A stretch of 5,250 nucleotides of DNA from an uncultured Mitsuokella sp. (GCA_900770895.1 CAAGMF010000058.1:1-5250); one strand, 5' to 3'. Shown: positions 1-5,250, numbered from the stretch's first letter. Notes: generated from the letters alone by a model not told the origin. Translations and numbers: made by a program.

Positions 1-50
1 CGAATTCATTGCCTACTTCGTCGTCAACGGTTTCACCCAGGCGGCCGTCA
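1..50. repeat. Terminal direct repeat, left copy
   Basis: These 50 bases are identical to the last 50 bases of the window (5201-5250), in the same orientation. Both copies lie inside MATE coding sequence in the same reading frame. A terminal overlap like this is what a circular or tandemly repeated molecule gives when written as a line. It would also be seen if a contig were cut at two copies of one repeat. Confidence 0.97.
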
Positions 51-124
51 CCTTCACGAGTCAGAACTATGCCGCTCATCTTTTCCCTCGCTGCCGGCGG
101 ACTGACATGATATTATTGCACTAA
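2..124 (+). pseudogene. MATE transporter 3' fragment with early stop
   Basis: This plus-strand frame enters at the left edge (GAA at base 2) and ends at TAA 122-124, giving 40 residues. The first 16 are the same as residues 285-300 of the MATE protein at the right edge. The next residues, TFTSQNYAA, are typical of the conserved segment in the second half of MATE transporters, and resemblance may continue to about CRR (base 100). After that come only TDMILLH and a stop, where a normal MATE protein would have several more membrane helices. If the window is circular, this is the end of the gene starting at 4350, which would be a truncated 324-residue protein. If linear, it is the broken tail of a second, closely related MATE gene. 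Truncation by deletion or a chimeric join near base 100 is my inference. Confidence 0.6.
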
Positions 125-169
125 GCCACAAAGTAACCGCTGTCAATCGATCTATGTACTCCTATATAA

Positions 170-213
170 AAATAAGCCTTGCTACGCATTTTTATACGCT
201 ACAAGGCTTATTT
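170..213 (-). terminator. Intrinsic terminator closing the mfr transcript
   Basis: A perfect 12-bp inverted repeat, AAATAAGCCTTG (170-181) and CAAGGCTTATTT (202-213), encloses a 20-base loop. Read on the minus strand, the stem runs into a T-rich tail (TTATTTTTATATA), as expected for Rho-independent termination of transcription coming from mfrE. On the plus strand the T residues lie mostly inside the stem, so termination of the MATE fragment side would be weaker but possible. The stem begins one base beyond the stop codon of the minus-strand hydrolase-like fragment (215-217). Confidence 0.8.
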
Positions 214-214
214 A

Positions 215-367
215 TCATTCATCTGCTAAGTGTAATTTATCCTTGTATTTTTCCTTCAGCTCGGCTGTGAATCGCCCGGCTCCGGCATGATTCAGATGTG
301 AATCGCCTTGCACAGCTCGCGGAAAATACTCTCGCTCAGGCGCAGACGAACCGGCTGCTTCATGCTG
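215..367 (-). pseudogene. Possible C-terminal remnant of SGNH/GDSL hydrolase
   Basis: A minus-strand open frame of 50 residues lies between an in-frame TGA (368-370) and its own TGA (215-217). It has no ATG. The translation contains DSHLNHAGAGRFTAEL followed by a lysine-rich tail. The pattern HLNxxGAxxFT closely resembles the C-terminal block of SGNH/GDSL-type esterases and acyltransferases, where the His belongs to the catalytic triad. The usual catalytic Asp three residues before that His is here a Gly, with an Asp two before. The frame ends next to a terminator, as the end of a real gene would. I infer a decayed 3' end of a gene once downstream of mfrE. A chance resemblance in a short frame is the main alternative. 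Confidence 0.35.
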
Positions 368-387
368 TCAGCCGCACTCCTGACAGC
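364..387 (-). other. Hairpin just after mfrE stop codon
   Basis: GCTGTCAG (364-371) and CTGACAGC (380-387) form a perfect 8-bp stem with an 8-base loop, starting two bases beyond the mfrE stop codon (390-392). No T-run follows on either strand, so it is not a standard intrinsic terminator. It could protect the 3' end of the mfr mRNA, cause pausing, or be a scar of rearrangement. Its role is unknown. Confidence 0.6.
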
Positions 388-389
388 GA

Positions 390-1256
390 TCAGCCGACCT
401 TCCATTTGCGCTGGGCTGACACATGCCGGTCAAAGCCCATATCCTTTTTCGTCATACCTATGGCAAAGCCGATGAGCTGCTGGAAATGAAGGATCGGCAC
501 CTCCATCGAGCCGTGCACGGCCTCCCGGCCCTCAGGCTCATACATATCGAGCTGCATCTGGCACAGCGGGCAGGGTGTCACCAGAGCATCGGCTCCCGCC
601 CGGGCCGCGCTCTTGATGATCTGCCCTGTGCGCACGAGCACATCATGCTCGGCTGCCAGCTGGGCATGGAAGCCACAGCAGAGCCGGTTCGCGTCGAACC
701 ATACTGGCTCCGCTCCCAGGCGTCTGACAATGCGCTCGAAATAATCCGGATGCTTGCCATCGCCGTGATCCATGATTTCCTGCGGACGCAGGATGTGGCA
801 GCCATAGTACGATGCCACCCTGACACCATGCAGGGCATCCGTGACTTTGCCGTCCAACAGCTCCGGATGCTCATCGATGACCCAGATGAAATGGGTGATC
901 CGGCTCGTCCCCTGATAAGGATAGGGATGTCCGGCCTCCGCGAGCAGTCCGTTGACCTTATCCTTCAGCTTCGCATCATGATCCAGGCGATATTTGGCCG
1001 TACGCAGCTGCAGGGTGCAGGTATTGCAGACCGTCATGATGTCCAGCCCCATGTGCTCAGCAATCGATATATTGCGGGCATTGACAGCCAGTGCAGCCAG
1101 ATCATTGACGCCCTGTGCGTGAGAGGCTCCGCAGCAGGTCCAGTTTGGAATCTCCTCCAGCCCGATACCGAGGGCCTCACACACCTTATAGAGCGACGTC
1201 TCGGCCTCTGCGGCCGCCCCTTTCAAGACACAGCCGGGAAATAAAGCGAATTTCAT
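390..1256 (-). CDS. mfrE: Fumarate reductase CCG-domain subunit (MfrE/SdhE, HdrB-like)
   Basis: This 288-residue protein belongs to the family of heterodisulfide reductase subunit B. In MfrABE/SdhABE complexes it replaces the haem-containing membrane anchor and passes electrons from a quinol-type donor to the iron-sulfur subunit. Two complete cysteine-rich CCG motifs are visible: C9, C41-C42-G43, C77-N-T-C80; and C153, C193-C194-G195, C229-P-L-C232. In HdrB each such motif holds an unusual non-cubane [4Fe-4S] cluster. I see no membrane-spanning segment and no signal peptide, so membrane association would be peripheral, and export, if it occurs, would rely on MfrA. The ATG lies one base after the mfrB stop. 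An AAGGAGG site (1266-1272) inside the end of mfrB sits 9 bases upstream and supports this start. It is the last gene of the operon. A role with a thiol donor, as in methanogen TfrB, is less likely in this context. Confidence 0.88.
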   Translation of the reverse strand: MKFALFPGCVLKGAAAEAETSLYKVCEALGIGLEEIPNWTCCGASHAQGVNDLAALAVNARNISIAEHMGLDIMTVCNTCTLQLRTAKYRLDHDAKLKDKVNGLLAEAGHPYPYQGTSRITHFIWVIDEHPELLDGKVTDALHGVRVASYYGCHILRPQEIMDHGDGKHPDYFERIVRRLGAEPVWFDANRLCCGFHAQLAAEHDVLVRTGQIIKSAARAGADALVTPCPLCQMQLDMYEPEGREAVHGSMEVPILHFQQLIGFAIGMTKKDMGFDRHVSAQRKWKVG

Positions 1257-1257
1257 C

Positions 1258-2214
1258 TTACTCCTCCTCCTTCGAGGCCGCCTCGGCCGCCTTGACTAGT
1301 TTGCGTACAGTATCGATCTCGGGATTGACCGGATGCTTAGCCAATGGGTCAAGCTTGCCCACATGCATGAGCCGCAGCGCCATCGGTGCACGCATCGAGG
1401 CCATGATGAATCCCTCGGACTTGATATTCAGCTTGCTCTCATCAAGCGTCCCCGATTCCTGTATATCATCATAGATTGCCTTAGCATGCTTCGCTCCGAC
1501 ATTATCAGCCAGACCATACTGGAACGTAGCTGCTTTCAGTTTCTCGATGGCCCCGGCCGGGTCGAGCCCTTTCGGGCACTTCGCCGTACACTCCTGACAG
1601 TTGAAGCAGCGCCAGAGTCCTGCATCGATGACCGCCTTCAGATGCTCCTGCGGGCTGCGCTCGCGACTATCAGCTACGATTTTTTCCGCCTTGACAAAAG
1701 CAAACGGATCGAGGAAATCCTTCTGGTCAAGGGAATTCTTGTTGCACTCGGAAACACAGGAGCCGCAGAGGATACAGCCAGCATATTTCTTGTACTTATT
1801 GAACTCCTCCGGCGATTGCTTGCAGCCATCCTCCGGCGAGAATTCCGGCTTAGGGTTGACCGTCGGATGGACTTTTTTCAGTCGGTCATACTTCGGATCC
1901 CAATCGACAATGAGGTCGCGTATGACCCGGAAATTGCCCAGCGGCTCGATGGTCAGTGTGTCAGTCTCATAGCGCTCCATGAGCTTTTCCACCAGCATTT
2001 CGCAGGCCAGCTCGGCGTTGCCATTCACACGCACTGCACAGGCACCACAAATACCGGAGCGGCAGGAACATGTGAACGAGAGCGTAGGGTCCTGTTGCTC
2101 CTTGATCTCAGTCAGCGCCTCGAGTACCGTCATGCCAGTCTTTACTGTCACCGTATAGGTCTGTATCCATTTACGTCCTTCGACGAAACGATGAATTCTG
2201 AGTTTGGTATCCAT
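1258..2214 (-). CDS. mfrB: Fumarate reductase iron-sulfur subunit (MfrB/FrdB/SdhB family)
   Basis: This 318-residue electron-transfer subunit lies between flavoprotein and CCG subunit. The N-terminal plant-ferredoxin-type domain has the [2Fe-2S] ligands C51, C56, C59 and C71. The C-terminal domain has C147-x2-C150-x2-C153-x3-C157 and then C203-x2-C206-x2-C209-x3-C213-P. In classical SdhB/FrdB the position of C206 is a non-cysteine (Val207 in E. coli FrdB) and the centre is [3Fe-4S]. Here the fourth cysteine predicts a second [4Fe-4S], as reported for type E enzymes such as Sulfolobus SdhB. The C-terminal tail beyond about residue 250 is longer than in E. coli FrdB and ends in charged KEEE. 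The ATG follows the mfrA stop after one base (TGA-T-ATG), with a weaker AGGA site about 9 bases upstream, consistent with translational coupling. No signal peptide is seen. Confidence 0.93.
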   Translation of the reverse strand: MDTKLRIHRFVEGRKWIQTYTVTVKTGMTVLEALTEIKEQQDPTLSFTCSCRSGICGACAVRVNGNAELACEMLVEKLMERYETDTLTIEPLGNFRVIRDLIVDWDPKYDRLKKVHPTVNPKPEFSPEDGCKQSPEEFNKYKKYAGCILCGSCVSECNKNSLDQKDFLDPFAFVKAEKIVADSRERSPQEHLKAVIDAGLWRCFNCQECTAKCPKGLDPAGAIEKLKAATFQYGLADNVGAKHAKAIYDDIQESGTLDESKLNIKSEGFIMASMRAPMALRLMHVGKLDPLAKHPVNPEIDTVRKLVKAAEAASKEEE

Positions 2215-2215
2215 A

Positions 2216-4066
2216 TCAGTACTTCCTTTCCTTTGGCGGATACTTCGTTATGACGACATCCTTATACTCGGTGCGCCACTTATCCCCGTCTTTGAAAATC
2301 AGGGTATGCTTCAGGAAATTCTTATCATCGCGTTTCGGATAATCACGCCGTGAATGTCCCCCGCGACTCTCCTTGCGGGCTATGGCTCCCTGCACGATAG
2401 CATGGGACACCTGCAGCAGATTGCCCAGCTCTACATATTGCTCGAAAGCCGTATTGTACACATGCGACGTATCGCCGACATAGACATGCTGATATTCTTT
2501 CTCCAGAGCCTCTAGTTCCCGGGCTGCCTCCTGCAGCTGGTTCTCCTCCCGGAATACGCCGACCTTGAACCACATCGTATTGACCATCGCATCACGCAGC
2601 TCCGGCACGGTACGATTGCCGAGGTGAGCCCGGTGCGTCACCTCGTCGAACTGATCCTTCCAGCTCTGGCAGGCCGCCATCAGCTCGTCCTGCGAGCCGG
2701 CATACTTGTGTCCGCGGGCATAATCAGCCGCACCGTCACCAGCCGTATGACCGAATACCAGCACCTCGGACAGCGAGTTCGCGCCCAGACGATTGGCACC
2801 ATGCACGGATACACAGCTGCATTCGCCTGCGACATAGACCCCCGGCACCCGCGAAGCTCCGGTATGGAAATCAGCCATCTCGAGTCCTCCCATCGAATAG
2901 TGGCAGGTCGGGCTGATGAGTACTGGCTCCTTCGTTATATCGACCCCGGCAAAGCGGCGTGAGAGGTCGAATACCTGGCCCAGACGCTCATGTATGCGCT
3001 CAGGCGGTATCTTGGTGAAATCAAGATAGACGCCGGCATGAATCCCCTCACCCATGCCGCGTCCCTCCTGGATCTCCGTAGCTATGGCCCGGGCCACGAT
3101 ATCGCGGGTGGCCAGTTCCATCTTTTCAGGAGCATACTTGCTCATGAACCGTTCGCCGTTCTTGTTGATGAGCAAAGCCCCCTCAGAGCGGCTGGACTCG
3201 GAGAGCAGCACCCCGTTGGCAGCCAGGCCGGTCGGATGGAACTGGACCATCTCCGGGTCCTTGAATGGTATGCCGATCTTCATGCCGGCCACTATGCCAT
3301 CGCCTGTCGAGCTGTAGGGATTCGACGTCCTGATCCAGTAGGCGCGTCCATAGCCGCCGGTCGCAATGAGGACGGTCTTGGCCGGAATCCCCAGGATGTT
3401 GCCCGTGCGCATATCCATGGCGATGACGCCGTTGAGCTGGTCATTCTTCTCCCCGCCCACGCTGATATCCAGCATCTGGCACTCCGATATGAAATCTATA
3501 TTATGCGCCAGGCATTGCTCGAACAAAGTATGGACCATAGCATGCCCGGCCCGGTCCTCGAAATACGCTGCCCGGGCATGCGAAGAACCGCCCATCTTGC
3601 GCTGGTGGAATGAGCCATCGGCCTGGCGGTTATAGGGATAGCCCATGTAATCCATCTCGAATATATTCGCGCCAGCCTTTTCCGCGAAATACTCCACCGC
3701 ATCCTGGTCGCAGAGGTAATCGCCACCCTTGATGGTATCAAAGACATGCGATTCCACGGAGTCCGCCGGGTCAGTCACGCCGGTGACACCGTTCATGCCA
3801 CCCTGAGCCATCGTCGATGCTGAGCGCGTCGGAATCAGTTTCGTCATGACGGCTACCTTGAGGTTCTTGTCCTCGGCAGCTGCCAGCGCCGCACGCATGC
3901 CGGCTCCGCCGCTACCGATGATCAGTACATCGTAAGTCACCTCTCCCCTCTGCACCCTCTTAGGAATGTTATTGCCATTCCAGGTAAAGTAGCTGCCGGC
4001 TGCCAATATGACGCCAGCAGCGGCAGCCCCTTTGATAAAGGTACGCCGCGAGATCTCCTTCGACAT
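2216..4066 (-). CDS. mfrA: Tat-exported fumarate reductase flavoprotein (MfrA/FrdA/SdhA family)
   Basis: This 616-residue catalytic subunit should reduce fumarate to succinate (or the reverse). It opens with a twin-arginine signal, S6-R7-R8-T9-F10-I11-K12, and a hydrophobic stretch (13-27), so export by Tat is predicted; no clear cleavage site is seen. Family marks follow: the FAD dinucleotide fold GSGGAG (51-56), TRSASTMAQGG (80-90), DRAGHAMVHT (171-180), QFHPTG (275-280), the catalytic-type Arg293 in SRSEG, PTCHYSMGG (386-394), GECSCVSVHGANRLGANS (414-431), and the C-terminal SRGGHSRRD (567-575). The histidine that binds FAD covalently in E. coli SdhA/FrdA (RSHT) is Ala83 here, so FAD is probably non-covalent. 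I chose the ATG at 4066 because of its ribosome-binding site; a start at 4096 would add ten residues but has no such site. First gene of the operon. The Tat signal plus the mfrE neighbour argues for a methylmenaquinol:fumarate reductase as in Wolinella and Campylobacter. Confidence 0.93.
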   Translation of the reverse strand: MSKEISRRTFIKGAAAAGVILAAGSYFTWNGNNIPKRVQRGEVTYDVLIIGSGGAGMRAALAAAEDKNLKVAVMTKLIPTRSASTMAQGGMNGVTGVTDPADSVESHVFDTIKGGDYLCDQDAVEYFAEKAGANIFEMDYMGYPYNRQADGSFHQRKMGGSSHARAAYFEDRAGHAMVHTLFEQCLAHNIDFISECQMLDISVGGEKNDQLNGVIAMDMRTGNILGIPAKTVLIATGGYGRAYWIRTSNPYSSTGDGIVAGMKIGIPFKDPEMVQFHPTGLAANGVLLSESSRSEGALLINKNGERFMSKYAPEKMELATRDIVARAIATEIQEGRGMGEGIHAGVYLDFTKIPPERIHERLGQVFDLSRRFAGVDITKEPVLISPTCHYSMGGLEMADFHTGASRVPGVYVAGECSCVSVHGANRLGANSLSEVLVFGHTAGDGAADYARGHKYAGSQDELMAACQSWKDQFDEVTHRAHLGNRTVPELRDAMVNTMWFKVGVFREENQLQEAARELEALEKEYQHVYVGDTSHVYNTAFEQYVELGNLLQVSHAIVQGAIARKESRGGHSRRDYPKRDDKNFLKHTLIFKDGDKWRTEYKDVVITKYPPKERKY

Positions 4067-4072
4067 TTCCTT

Positions 4073-4081
4073 CTCCTCCTT
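4073..4081 (-). promoter_or_regulatory. Ribosome-binding site deciding the mfrA start
   Basis: On the minus strand this reads AAGGAGGAG. The AAGGAGG core (4075-4081) lies 8 bases before the ATG at 4066. It overlaps the codons that a start at 4096 would use, so the shorter protein, which places the twin-arginine motif at residues 7-8, is the better model. Confidence 0.85.
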
Positions 4082-4100
4082 CGCTCTCCATATCACACAG

Positions 4101-4115
4101 CACTATTTAATAGTG
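4101..4115. promoter_or_regulatory. Perfect 15-bp palindrome, candidate operator
   Basis: CACTATT-T-AATAGTG is a perfect 7+1+7 inverted repeat. It abuts the proposed mfr -10 box and covers its expected transcription start. A one-base centre cannot form an RNA hairpin with a full stem, so a dimeric DNA-binding protein is the natural reading, probably a repressor by position. It does not match the FNR (TTGAT-N4-ATCAA) or Rex consensus as I know them. The cognate regulator is not in this window. Confidence 0.5.
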
Positions 4116-4148
4116 ATTATATGGTATTTAATTCTATTTCGGTTTATA
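4116..4148 (-). promoter_or_regulatory. Probable mfrABE promoter region
   Basis: On the minus strand 4121-4116 reads TATAAT, an exact -10 hexamer, giving an expected start near 4109 and a leader of roughly 40 bases. At the matching -35 place only weak sequence (AACCGA or ACCGAA) is present, which would fit dependence on an activator. An alternative upstream pair is TTTCAC (4170-4165) and TATAAA (4148-4143) with a 16-base spacer. The sequence alone does not decide between them. Confidence 0.5.
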
Positions 4149-4159
4149 AATCCCTTTTC

Positions 4160-4276
4160 CTAATGTGAAATTACTGCATAATCTGCTGTACATCTGCAGC
4201 CTGCCATCTCCGCCCTGTCCCCCTTCACCTGGGCCGCCACCGTCCCCTCGTCATGAGCACCTATTTCATGGTACGA
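4160..4276 (-). other. C-rich spacer block with an unassigned short open frame
   Basis: Within the otherwise AT-rich divergent spacer, about 4195-4258 is strongly C-rich on the plus strand and resembles the base use of the neighbouring genes. On the minus strand a 38-codon frame without ATG runs through it to TAG (4160-4162), including HDEGTVAAQVKGDRAEM. I recognise no family and see no ribosome-binding site. It may be a relic of coding DNA or part of the regulatory region; the rest of the spacer holds only the promoter elements listed. Confidence 0.25.
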
Positions 4277-4286
4277 TTATATATAC

Positions 4287-4315
4287 TTGTACTGGCATAA
4301 ATTACGATATATAAT
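4287..4315 (+). promoter_or_regulatory. Promoter of the MATE gene
   Basis: TTGTAC (4287-4292) and TATAAT (4310-4315) are separated by exactly 17 bases, a near-consensus housekeeping sigma promoter. Transcription should begin near 4322, giving a leader of about 28 bases with an AGAAGG ribosome-binding site (4336-4341) 8 bases before the ATG. The spacing suggests strong constitutive expression unless a regulator acts, and no clear operator overlaps it. Confidence 0.8.
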
Positions 4316-4349
4316 ATAAATATTTTTCATCATATAGAAGGTTACTACT

Positions 4350-5250
4350 ATGTCACATCAGAACAAACACTCCATCGACATGCTGAACGGCCCGATTTTC
4401 CGCAAGCTGCTGCTCCTGGCCGTCCCGATCACGCTGGCCAGCATCCTGCAGCAGCTGTTCAATACGGCTGACATCGCTGTCGCCGGCCGCTACCTGTCGA
4501 CACAGGCCATGGCTGCGGCTGGCAGCAATGTACCTGTCATCGGCCTGTTCATCAACCTGCTGGGCGGTCTGGCCCTTGGTGCGAATGTATTCATCGCCAA
4601 GGGAATCGCGCTCCGTCAGCGCGGCCGGGTCCATGCCGGCGTCCAGACGACGATGACGATTGCCCTGCTGCTGAGCCTACTCGTCATGGTCATCGGTCTC
4701 GTGGCCGCCCGCTCCATACTCGAACTCATCGCTACTCCGGCTGACGTCATGGATGAAGCCATCATCTACCTGCGTTTCTACCTGCTCGGACTGCCCTTCC
4801 TCACGCTTTATAATTTCGGCAGTGCCGTGCTCCGGGCGGATGGCGATTCCCTGCGGCCGCTCTATGCTCTGATTGCCGCGAACCTCGTGAATATCGTCCT
4901 CGACCTCGTCTTCACCATCGGTCTGGGCTGGGATATCGGCGGCATCGCGCTCGCCACCACGCTCGCCAATGGCGTCAATGCGGCCATCGTCCTCTACTAT
5001 CTGATTCACGAGACCGGCTACCTCCACTTCAACTGGAGCGTTCCCTGTTTCAACCGGGAGTGCATAGCGGAAATCGTGTGCATCGGCGGCCCCGCCAGTC
5101 TGCAGGGCGTCGTTTTCTGCTTTTCCAACATCGTCCTCCAGGGCGCGATCAACAGCTTCGGTTCTGATGCAGCTGCCGGCGTAGCAGCCGCCCTCACCTT
5201 CGAATTCATTGCCTACTTCGTCGTCAACGGTTTCACCCAGGCGGCCGTCA
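4350..5250 (+). CDS. MATE-family efflux transporter, N-terminal 300 residues (runs off the edge)
   Basis: The visible 300 residues fit a multidrug and toxic compound extrusion (MATE) protein of the NorM/DinF kind, a cation-coupled inner-membrane exporter of small toxic compounds. Residues 11-46 (LNGPIFRKLLLLAVP, then QQLFNTADIAVAGR) are the typical first helix and its following segment. Roughly eight hydrophobic segments can be drawn (about 17-39, 53-80, 97-120, 135-160, 168-190, 193-219, 248-268, 275-300), with the conserved LRADGDSLRP at 161-170 between the fourth and fifth. The ATG at 4350 has a good ribosome-binding site and promoter; a later Met11 has none. It is divergent from mfrA, with no obvious functional link. 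MATE proteins are about 450 residues. Here the frame is open at the right edge, and if it continues into the left edge it stops at 324 residues, probably non-functional. The substrate cannot be told. Confidence 0.9.
   Translation, partial: MSHQNKHSIDMLNGPIFRKLLLLAVPITLASILQQLFNTADIAVAGRYLSTQAMAAAGSNVPVIGLFINLLGGLALGANVFIAKGIALRQRGRVHAGVQTTMTIALLLSLLVMVIGLVAARSILELIATPADVMDEAIIYLRFYLLGLPFLTLYNFGSAVLRADGDSLRPLYALIAANLVNIVLDLVFTIGLGWDIGGIALATTLANGVNAAIVLYYLIHETGYLHFNWSVPCFNRECIAEIVCIGGPASLQGVVFCFSNIVLQGAINSFGSDAAAGVAAALTFEFIAYFVVNGFTQAAV
5201..5250. repeat. Terminal direct repeat, right copy
   Basis: Identical over all 50 bases to positions 1-50. It codes for MATE residues from the end of F284 through V300, and the frame continues correctly into the left-end copy. 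The bases preceding it (5191-5200) have no counterpart in the window, since the left copy starts at base 1. Confidence 0.97.

Noticed and set aside
292..363. 23-codon minus-strand ORF starting just after the mfrE hairpin (MKQPVRLRLSESIF...)
   Set aside because: The nearest ribosome-like GGAG is about 13 bases away and lies in the hairpin loop, the frame overlaps the better hydrolase-like frame, and no family is recognised.
423..1244. Plus-strand open frame of 273 codons opposite mfrE
   Set aside because: It is antisense to a gene with complete cysteine motifs, has no family signature, and is explained by codon bias in the true gene.
1333..2253. Plus-strand open frame of 306 codons opposite mfrB
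   Set aside because: It is antisense to an unmistakable iron-sulfur subunit, its translation matches nothing I know, and it has no promoter or ribosome-binding site of note.
2990..3613. Plus-strand open frame of 207 codons opposite mfrA
   Set aside because: Shadow of the flavoprotein; the motifs lie on the minus strand.
4186..4200. Possible CRP- or FNR-like sites (TGTGAAATT, GCTG...CAGC) in the spacer
   Set aside because: Only half-sites or short imperfect symmetries are present, not enough to call a binding site.
4353..5027. Minus-strand open frames opposite the MATE gene
   Set aside because: They produce highly charged, low-complexity translations typical of the reverse of membrane-helix codons, while the plus strand has promoter, ribosome-binding site and family motifs.
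1..5250. Small plasmid or phage with a replication module
   Set aside because: The terminal overlap invites this, but all intact genes are metabolic or transport genes and no replication, mobilisation or capsid gene is present.
1..5250. CRISPR arrays, tRNA or rRNA genes, insertion-sequence ends
   Set aside because: I looked for regularly spaced repeats, tRNA-like cloverleaf segments and terminal inverted repeats with transposase frames and found none.

Overview
The window is dominated by a compact minus-strand operon for an exported, non-classical fumarate reductase of the MfrABE (SdhABE, 'type E') kind. A divergent plus-strand gene for a MATE-family efflux transporter follows and runs into the right edge. 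Strong AAGGAGG ribosome-binding sites, a Tat-exported fumarate reductase (which needs a periplasm-like space) and GC-rich genes with AT-rich spacers together suggest an anaerobic diderm Firmicute (Negativicutes such as Selenomonas or Mitsuokella relatives). This assignment is an inference of moderate confidence.

Layout from left to right. Bases 2-124 are the in-frame tail of a MATE coding sequence that stops early. Bases 125-389 hold no intact gene. They contain a strong stem-loop terminator (170-213), a short minus-strand open frame resembling the C-terminal end of an SGNH/GDSL hydrolase (215-367), and an 8-bp hairpin just after the last operon gene (364-387). Bases 390-4066, minus strand, encode mfrA, mfrB and mfrE in transcription order, separated by single bases. 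Bases 4067-4349 are the divergent regulatory spacer. It carries a -10 box and a perfect 15-bp palindrome for the mfr side, a C-rich block of unknown meaning, and a near-consensus promoter (TTGTAC-N17-TATAAT) for the MATE gene. Bases 4350-5250 encode the first 300 residues of the MATE protein.

Working together: MfrA (flavoprotein with a twin-arginine signal) would reduce fumarate to succinate. MfrB would relay electrons through one [2Fe-2S] and, judging by its cysteines, two [4Fe-4S] clusters. MfrE, with two complete cysteine-rich CCG motifs, would take electrons from a (methyl)menaquinol-type donor in place of a cytochrome b anchor. Only MfrA has a Tat signal, so B and E would have to be carried with it. 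Fumarate would then serve as an electron acceptor outside the cytoplasmic membrane.

The first and last 50 bases are identical, and the MATE reading frame passes from the right end into the left end. The sequence is therefore either a 5200-bp circle or tandem unit, or a contig bounded by the same repeat on both sides. Read through the join, the MATE protein would be only 324 residues, well short of a normal MATE transporter (about 450). No replication, mobilisation, integrase or transposase gene is visible, so an assembly loop or chromosomal tandem unit is at least as likely as a plasmid. I see no clearly new multi-gene system. The most informative points are the terminal repeat and the unusual cofactor residues of the reductase.
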